Origin: Alphaproteobacteria bacterium
GTDB lineage: Bacteria; Pseudomonadota; Alphaproteobacteria; RS24
Reading direction: 5' to 3'
Assembly: GCA_028816945.1 (NCBI GenBank)
Contig: JAPPQG010000083.1
Coordinates: 1-6,975 of the forward strand
Length of the DNA stretch: 6,975 nt
A model generated the notes under the pieces. That model searched no databases and had not been told where the DNA came from. It was given only the letters and a program-made list of their open reading frames with translations. The translations under genes and the position numbers were made by a program. Positions 5,723-6,975 of the stretch are shown in pieces; the stretch's first letter is position 1; each line of letters begins with the position of its first letter.

Positions 5723-6937
5723 ATGGGGGCGTTGCCCCAATGGGTAAAGCCAATTTACATGTCCCATTTTGCGTTGCGGGCGAACTGTGTGCTTGCCGTA
5801 AATATGGATTTTTGCGTTTGGTTCGTCGCGTATGGCTTGCGTGTGGTTAATCTCATCGCCAAGTAAATTGCGCATGATAGCGTCATGGTGGCGTGTCGGG
5901 TCGCCAAGCGGCCAGCCTGCTATGGCGCGTATATGTTGTTCAAATTGGCTTGTATGGCATGCATCCTGTGTCCAATGGCCTGAATTATGCACGCGGGGGG
6001 CAATTTCATTCACTAATAATTTATCACCGCAAACAAATAATTCCACTGCCAATATGCCGATATAATCTAATGCCGTTAATAATTTTGTGGCAATTTCTTG
6101 CGCCGCCTCTGCCATAGAGTCACTAATATGAGCGGGCGCAAAAGTTTGTCGCAAAATCGCTTTTTCGTGCCTATTCTCTACACTATCAAAAACCGCTATT
6201 GTGCCATCGAAGGCGCGGGCGCCAAGCACTGAAATTTCCCGTTCAAATGGTACAAAGGATTCGGCAATCGCCGCCCGCCCATCTAATGCCGTAAAGGCGT
6301 TTTGGAGTGTGTGTTGGTTGGTCTTATCTGCCTTTTCCCCCTTTATTGTCTTGCTTCCCTTTATTGTTTTGTCTTCCTTTATTGCCTTGTCTTCCTTTAT
6401 TGCCTTGTCCCCTTTTATGTCAATATGCCATTGGCCTTTGCCGTCATAGCCGAAGTGACGGGTTTTCAAAATCAGCTTACCGTTAAATTGGGCGCATGCC
6501 GCCTCTAATGTTTGCCAACTCGTAATATCGACAAAATCAGCTGTGGTGATATTCAGGCGACGCATAAATTCTTTCTCAGTGAGTCTATCTTGTGCCGTTT
6601 GCAAGGCTTTGGCATTGGGGCGCACAGGCACATGGGCTTGCAAAAAATGAATTGTATCTAATGGCACATTTTCAAATTCATAAGTCACGACATGGACGGA
6701 TTTAGCAAACTCTGTTAGGTGCGCTTTATCATCATAGGCGGCTTGTGTTGCAAAATTGGCGACTTGCGCGGCGGGGGCTAACTGTCTGTTGTTTTCGTCT
6801 TGTGTTGCGGGGCAGTAAATATGGCTCTTTAAGCCAAGCCTATCAGCTGCTTGGGCCAACATACGGCCTAATTGGCCGCCGCCTAAAATACCAATCACGG
6901 CACCTTTTGGTAAAGGAGTGGGGGCGGATGTAGCCAT
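5717..6937 (-). CDS. purK: N5-carboxyaminoimidazole ribonucleotide synthase (PurK) with a repeat insertion
   Basis: ATP-grasp enzyme of de novo purine synthesis: it joins bicarbonate to aminoimidazole ribonucleotide with ATP, and PurE then rearranges the product. Family motifs in order: ILGGGQLGRM (17-26), VVTYEFENVP (83-92), QDRLTEKEFM (116-125), LILKTRHFGYDGKGQW (155-170), AIAESFVPFEREISVL (223-238), AVELF (297-301) and VNEIAPRVHNSGHWT (309-323), then IYGKHTVRPQRKMGHVNWLY (379-398). All expected catalytic and ATP-binding segments are present. At 406 residues it is longer than usual for PurK (about 350-380). The excess is a lysine-rich insert (about 172-207) built of six-residue repeats between GKGQW and the next strand of the ATP-grasp domain. 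ATG 6937 fits the domain start, but there is no clear ribosome binding site, which suggests coupling to an upstream gene. A direct repeat overlaps its stop. Confidence 0.96.
   Translation of the reverse strand: MATSAPTPLPKGAVIGILGGGQLGRMLAQAADRLGLKSHIYCPATQDENNRQLAPAAQVANFATQAAYDDKAHLTEFAKSVHVVTYEFENVPLDTIHFLQAHVPVRPNAKALQTAQDRLTEKEFMRRLNITTADFVDITSWQTLEAACAQFNGKLILKTRHFGYDGKGQWHIDIKGDKAIKEDKAIKEDKTIKGSKTIKGEKADKTNQHTLQNAFTALDGRAAIAESFVPFEREISVLGARAFDGTIAVFDSVENRHEKAILRQTFAPAHISDSMAEAAQEIATKLLTALDYIGILAVELFVCGDKLLVNEIAPRVHNSGHWTQDACHTSQFEQHIRAIAGWPLGDPTRHHDAIMRNLLGDEINHTQAIRDEPNAKIHIYGKHTVRPQRKMGHVNWLYPLGQRPHD
6340..6411 (-). repeat. In-frame 18-bp tandem repeat inside purK
   Basis: Four consecutive 18-bp units lie at 6340-6357, 6358-6375, 6376-6393 and 6394-6411, all of the plus-strand form CCTTTATTGnnTTGnnnn; the two middle-right units are nearly identical. 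A diverged fifth unit continues to about 6426. On the coding strand they give the hexapeptides KAIKED, KAIKED, KTIKGS and KTIKGE (about residues 178-201). Because 18 is a multiple of three, copy-number change keeps the frame. Confidence 0.9.
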
Positions 6938-6938
6938 T

Positions 6939-6975
6939 TTATGAGTTGCGCTTTTTGCTTTGTTGTTTAGGGCTT
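6939..6975 (-). CDS. Possible 3' end of an upstream gene (purE would be expected), too short to identify
   Basis: Upstream of purK on the minus strand, one frame is open from the window edge to TAA at 6941-6939, encoding the tail SPKQQSKKRNS. Its stop would lie one base before the purK ATG (TAAAATG). Tight spacing would explain why purK lacks its own ribosome binding site, and purE-purK is the usual order in bacteria. Twelve codons are too few to prove a gene, and the purK frame itself is also open to the edge, so this is an inference from context. Confidence 0.25.
   Translation of the reverse strand, partial: SPKQQSKKRNS

Noticed and set aside
5726..5738. GGGGC-GTT-GCCCC hairpin at the end of purK as a terminator for coq9 or purK
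   Set aside because: The stem is only five base pairs, lies within PurK codons and has no T-run after it on either strand.
1..6975. CRISPR array, insertion sequence, prophage or toxin-antitoxin system
   Set aside because: The repeats are short, degenerate and lack unique spacers of constant length; there is no transposase, integrase or toxin-like reading frame, and nearly all DNA is explained by housekeeping genes.

Overview
The window looks like a piece of an alphaproteobacterial chromosome with fairly AT-leaning base composition. The evidence is the set of gene families and their arrangement: a three-gene proton-pumping transhydrogenase (split alpha subunit), a tiny aa3-type cytochrome oxidase subunit IV-like protein just upstream of it, a COQ9-family gene divergent from rpsU, and a cysteine-free 41-residue bL36. 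I cannot place it below class from sequence alone. All genes are ordinary housekeeping genes. I see no phage, transposon, CRISPR, tRNA or rRNA signal.

Layout from left to right. Positions 1-655 (minus) hold the N-terminal 218 codons of a WecA-type GlcNAc-1-phosphate transferase, cut by the window edge. A 307-bp divergent spacer (656-962) carries a 30-bp-period repeat and a good promoter for rpmJ (963-1088, plus). Then come a 51-residue membrane protein (1203-1358), pntAA (1462-2619), pntAB (2619-2966) and pntB (2969-4411), all on plus and without an obvious terminator between them. pntB converges on rpsU (4468-4692, minus, GTG start). rpsU and the COQ9-family gene (4923-5633, plus) diverge from a 230-bp spacer with a clear rpsU promoter and an operator-like palindrome. 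purK (5717-6937, minus) converges on coq9 and probably follows another gene, perhaps purE, that lies beyond the right edge.

How the genes fit together: the pnt proteins form a membrane transhydrogenase that uses the proton gradient to make NADPH from NADH. The small oxidase-like protein and COQ9 (ubiquinone synthesis) belong to the respiratory chain that sets up this gradient. rpmJ and rpsU serve the ribosome, purK serves purine synthesis, and wecA starts a lipid-linked surface glycan.

The most distinctive property is not a gene. Most intergenic gaps, and one loop inside PurK, hold short degenerate tandem repeats of different sequence: 30-bp period before rpmJ, about 15-bp before the small membrane gene, 13-14-bp directly before pntAA, a TTTTAGC heptamer in the pntB/rpsU gap, 20-bp period at the end of purK, and 18-bp in frame inside purK. 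This suggests a genome prone to local slipped-strand expansion. I found no convincing new biological system.
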